From: Stenotrophomonas sp. UBA2124
GTDB taxonomy: Bacteria > Pseudomonadota > Gammaproteobacteria > Xanthomonadales > Xanthomonadaceae
Direction: 5' to 3'
Assembly: GCA_002329155.1 (NCBI GenBank)
Contig: DCXY01000040.1
Span: 1-25,250, forward strand
DNA: 25,250 nucleotides
Below the pieces are notes generated by a model, which did no database searches, had not been told where the DNA came from, and worked only from the letters and a program-made list of their open reading frames with translations. The translations under genes were made by a program, and so were the position numbers. Position 1 is the stretch's first letter. Each line of letters opens with the position of its first letter. Positions 23,086 to 25,250 of this stretch are shown here, piece after piece.

Positions 23086-23715
23086 ATGCGCGTTGACGCG
23101 GCGATGCCCGCGCCGTTGGCAAAGCTGGGCGACAGCCGCCATTGGGTACTCGACATGGACGGCACCCTCACCGAGCCGGTGCATGATTTCGATCTGATCC
23201 GGCGCGAGCTGCGGATTCCGCCCGAGTCGGACATCCTGCAGCATCTTGCGGCGTTGCCCGAGCAGGAGGCGTCGCAGTGCCATGCGTGGCTGCTGGAGCA
23301 CGAACATGCGCTTGCGATGGCTGCCACGCCGGCGGCGGGGGCGGTGGAACTGGTGCGCGCGCTGCATGCCGATGGTTGCCGCTTGGGCATCCTCACCCGC
23401 AATGCGCGGGCGTTGGCGCAGGTGACGCTGGCTGCGATCGGGCTGGAGGGCTGCTTTGCCGATGCCGAAATACTGGGGCGCGATGAAGCGGTGCCCAAAC
23501 CATCACCGGCAGGGCTGCAGTTCTTTGCGGCGCGCTGGCAGGTGCCGGCACAGTCGATGCGGATGGTGGGCGATCATTACTACGATCTGGCCACCGCGCA
23601 GGCGGCGGATGTACCGGCGGTGCTGGTCAACCAGAGCGGTGACCCGTGGCCGGGCATGGCGCAGTGGCAGCTGCGTGATTGTGCGGAGTTGCTGCAGCAT
23701 TGGCGCCGGGCCTGA
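23086..23715 (+). CDS. HAD-superfamily hydrolase (subfamily IA, phosphatase-like)
   Basis: A 209-residue haloacid dehalogenase-like hydrolase. Motif I is VLDMDGTLTE with the nucleophile Asp and the general acid Asp two residues later; motif II is the Thr in GILTRNAR; motif III is the Lys in VPKPSPAGL; motif IV is VGDHYYDLATAQAADV. The cap region between motifs I and II (about residues 35-85) is a small helical type, as in phosphoglycolate phosphatase-like enzymes. Many members remove phosphate from small metabolites; the substrate here cannot be named. The gene begins four bases after the lipoprotein stop and is likely translated from the same message; the frame is open upstream but inside that gene. 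Cytoplasmic, which argues against a direct physical partnership with the lipoprotein. Confidence 0.9.
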   Translation: MRVDAAMPAPLAKLGDSRHWVLDMDGTLTEPVHDFDLIRRELRIPPESDILQHLAALPEQEASQCHAWLLEHEHALAMAATPAAGAVELVRALHADGCRLGILTRNARALAQVTLAAIGLEGCFADAEILGRDEAVPKPSPAGLQFFAARWQVPAQSMRMVGDHYYDLATAQAADVPAVLVNQSGDPWPGMAQWQLRDCAELLQHWRRA

Positions 23716-23803
23716 GCGCAGGTCCTGACTGCAGAGCAACGGCGGTGGTGTAGTGCTGTGCGTGCGCTGGTTGCGACAAGGGCATTGCCGGCAACACGGA
23801 AAG

Positions 23804-23831
23804 AAAAACGGCGCCTGATGGCGCCGTTTTT
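23804..23831. terminator. Bidirectional intrinsic terminator between the HAD and PfkB genes
   Basis: A perfect 12-bp stem AAAAACGGCGCC / GGCGCCGTTTTT around TGAT, with A- and T-runs at its two ends, lies between two convergent genes. Confidence 0.92.
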
Positions 23832-23853
23832 CATTGCTGCAGGGTGGCGGCGC

Positions 23854-24786
23854 TCAGAGCGCGTAGCCGAACTGCTGCTTGAACTGGTCGTTGAACTCGG
23901 CGAAGTCGAAACGCTGGTTCTGGGTGCCGGGGTGTTCCACTTTCAATGCGCCCATCAGGTTGCCCATGCGGCCCACGGTGAGCCAGTCGCAGCCCTTCTC
24001 GATGCCGAAGATCAGGCCGGCGCGGAAGGCGTCGCCGCAGCCGGTGGGGTCCACCACGCGGCGCTCGTGTGCCGGCGGAATGTTGAAGCTCTTTTCCGGG
24101 GTGTGGATCACCGCGCCACGCGGGCCCTGGGTGGTGATGTAGGCCTTGGTGCGCTCGACGATGTCCTTCTCGCTCCAGCCGGTACGCTGCTGCAGCAGGT
24201 TGGATTCGTAGTCGTTGACCACCACGTAATCGGCCTGCTCGATGAACTGGCGCAGCTCCGGGCCGTTGAACAGCGGCATGGCCTGGCCCGGGTCGAAGAT
24301 GAAGGGAATGCCGCATTCCAGGAACTCGGTGGCGTTCTGGATCATGCCCTCGCGGCCATCGGGGCTGACGATGCCGAAGGTCACGCCCGGCACGTCCTTC
24401 ACGTGGTTCTCGTGCGAACGCATCATCGCGCCCGGGTGGAAGGCGGTGATCTGGTTGTTGTCGTGGTCGGTGGTGATGAACGCCTGCGGGGTGAACAGCT
24501 CGTCGATGATGCGGATCTGCGACATGTCGATCTGCTGCTCGGCGAAATGCTCGCGGTACGGCGCGAAATCCTGGCCCACCGTGGCCATCGGCACCGGCTC
24601 GCCGCCCAGCAGCTTCAGGTTGTAGGCGATGTTGCCGGCGCAGCCGCCGAACTCGCGACGCATGCGCGGCACCAGGAACGAGACGTTCAGGATGTGCACC
24701 TTGTCCGGCAGGATGTGGTTCTTGAACTGGTCCGGGAACACCATGATGGTGTCGAAAGCAAGGGAACCACAGATCAAAGCGGACAT
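23854..24786 (-). CDS. PfkB-family carbohydrate/nucleoside kinase (adenosine kinase-like)
   Basis: A 310-residue ribokinase-fold kinase. The N-terminal SALICGSLAFDTIMVF and FGGCAGNIAYNLKLLGG (PfkB signature 1 region) bind substrate. The C-terminal signature DPTGCGDAFRAGLIFG contains the catalytic base Asp252 and the anion hole. Family members phosphorylate sugars or adenosine. This short form with GGCAGNIAYNL and a DHDNNQITAFHPGAM block is the type often annotated as adenosine kinase in Gammaproteobacteria, but the substrate cannot be fixed by eye. I use the ATG at 24786, which gives the normal N-terminus; the frame is open to 24930 but that extension is not family-like. No strong ribosome binding site precedes it. 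It diverges from mreB across a 274-base gap. Cytoplasmic. Confidence 0.9.
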   Translation of the reverse strand: MSALICGSLAFDTIMVFPDQFKNHILPDKVHILNVSFLVPRMRREFGGCAGNIAYNLKLLGGEPVPMATVGQDFAPYREHFAEQQIDMSQIRIIDELFTPQAFITTDHDNNQITAFHPGAMMRSHENHVKDVPGVTFGIVSPDGREGMIQNATEFLECGIPFIFDPGQAMPLFNGPELRQFIEQADYVVVNDYESNLLQQRTGWSEKDIVERTKAYITTQGPRGAVIHTPEKSFNIPPAHERRVVDPTGCGDAFRAGLIFGIEKGCDWLTVGRMGNLMGALKVEHPGTQNQRFDFAEFNDQFKQQFGYAL

Positions 24787-24960
24787 CGCGGACAGGCCTA
24801 TACGGAAAAGGGGATAACACCGCCATGCGGGCGCAGACGGGCCGGCGCACCGTGCGCCAAAGCGCATAAGGTTACCGGCTGGGGCGTCGAACAGCCACAA
24901 CCGAATCTGTATGGTATTGGCACGATCCACGCTCAGGCCCGGAAATTACTAGGATTTTCC

Positions 24961-24989
24961 TTGCCCGGACCCAGGTGGGTTGATAGGCT
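24961..24989 (+). promoter_or_regulatory. Candidate sigma-70 promoter of mreB
   Basis: TTGCCC (24961-24966) and TAGGCT (24984-24989) with a 17-base spacer match consensus at 4 of 6 and 3 of 6. They lie about 70 bases upstream of the mreB start within an AT-richer patch of the divergent intergenic region. The match is moderate. Confidence 0.4.
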
Positions 24990-25060
24990 AACCGACCTCT
25001 TTTCTGCCCATTTTTTCGCCAACCGGCGTGGGCGCGACACCCGTCAGGATCACTCCCCAG

Positions 25061-25250
25061 ATGTTCAAGAAGCTGCGTGGCATGTTCTCCAATGACCTGT
25101 CCATCGACCTGGGCACGGCCAATACCCTCATTTACGTGCGTGGCCAGGGGATCGTGCTGAACGAGCCGTCGGTCGTGGCCGTGCGCCAGGACCGCGCCAT
25201 CGGTGGCACCCGTTCGGTGGCCGCCGTGGGCGCCGAGGCCAAGCAGATGC
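25061..25250 (+). CDS. mreB: Rod shape-determining protein MreB, 5' part (runs off the window)
   Basis: Only the first 63 codons are present. The N-terminus MFKKLRGMFSNDLSIDLGTANTL continues with YVRGQGIVLNEPSVVAV, the actin-like phosphate-1 region (DLGTANT) and flanking sequence of MreB. MreB forms membrane-associated filaments that direct the elongasome in rod-shaped cells. AGGAT at 25046-25050 is a slightly distant ribosome binding site. In most Proteobacteria mreC and mreD follow, which would lie outside this window. No anomaly in the visible part. Confidence 0.95.
   Translation, partial: MFKKLRGMFSNDLSIDLGTANTLIYVRGQGIVLNEPSVVAVRQDRAIGGTRSVAAVGAEAKQM

Overview
The window is high-GC, gene-dense bacterial chromosome. 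Gene content and order (lptM-dapF-DUF484-xerC, then a DUF3079 gene and hslVU), a SmeT/TtgR-type regulator with its operator beside an RND pump, and GTAG-type palindromic repeats all point to the Xanthomonadaceae (Lysobacterales). Stenotrophomonas is the most likely genus; this is an inference from gene families and repeats, not from a database match. I see no prophage, transposase, CRISPR array, tRNA or rRNA. The region reads as core chromosome rather than an island.

Layout. 1-1100: a secreted lipocalin (minus strand) divergent from a small membrane protein. 1169-6991: two exported S9A serine peptidases (a prolyl oligopeptidase and an oligopeptidase B-like enzyme). Between them lie an intrinsic terminator, a compound inverted-repeat element with triplet-like tracts (3361-3552), and a class I aminotransferase on the minus strand. 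7002-10115: a DUF454 membrane protein, then the compact cluster lptM, dapF, DUF484, xerC, the same order as in Escherichia coli. 10269-12823: a small cysteine-containing DUF3079 protein and the hslV-hslU protease, with a very good sigma-32 type promoter ahead of hslV. 12844-18232: a divergent TetR regulator and a two-gene RND efflux pump (periplasmic lipoprotein adaptor plus inner-membrane transporter) without an outer-membrane channel gene, bounded by perfect bidirectional terminators. 18246-19082: a small uncharacterised protein and an FCY1-like cytosine deaminase. 19196-22000: ubiE and an exported M1 lipoprotein aminopeptidase. 22001-23715: an intergenic stretch with a terminator, hairpins and a GTAG-type REP, then an uncharacterised lipoprotein and a HAD hydrolase. 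23854-25250: a PfkB-family kinase divergent from the 5' end of mreB, which runs off the window.

How the genes fit together. Three exported peptidases (S9A, S9A, M1), with an aminotransferase nearby, suggest peptide and amino-acid use. lptM and dapF link LPS export and cell-wall/lysine metabolism, and mreB adds cell shape. hslVU is a heat-shock protease. The TetR-RND unit is a drug-responsive efflux module whose 28-bp operator overlaps a sigma-70 promoter reading towards the pump. I found no convincing new multigene system. The observations most worth following are the 3361-3552 repeat element, the HslV N-terminal extension, the apparent leaderless starts of lptM and ubiE, the pump operator, and the fungal-type cytosine deaminase.
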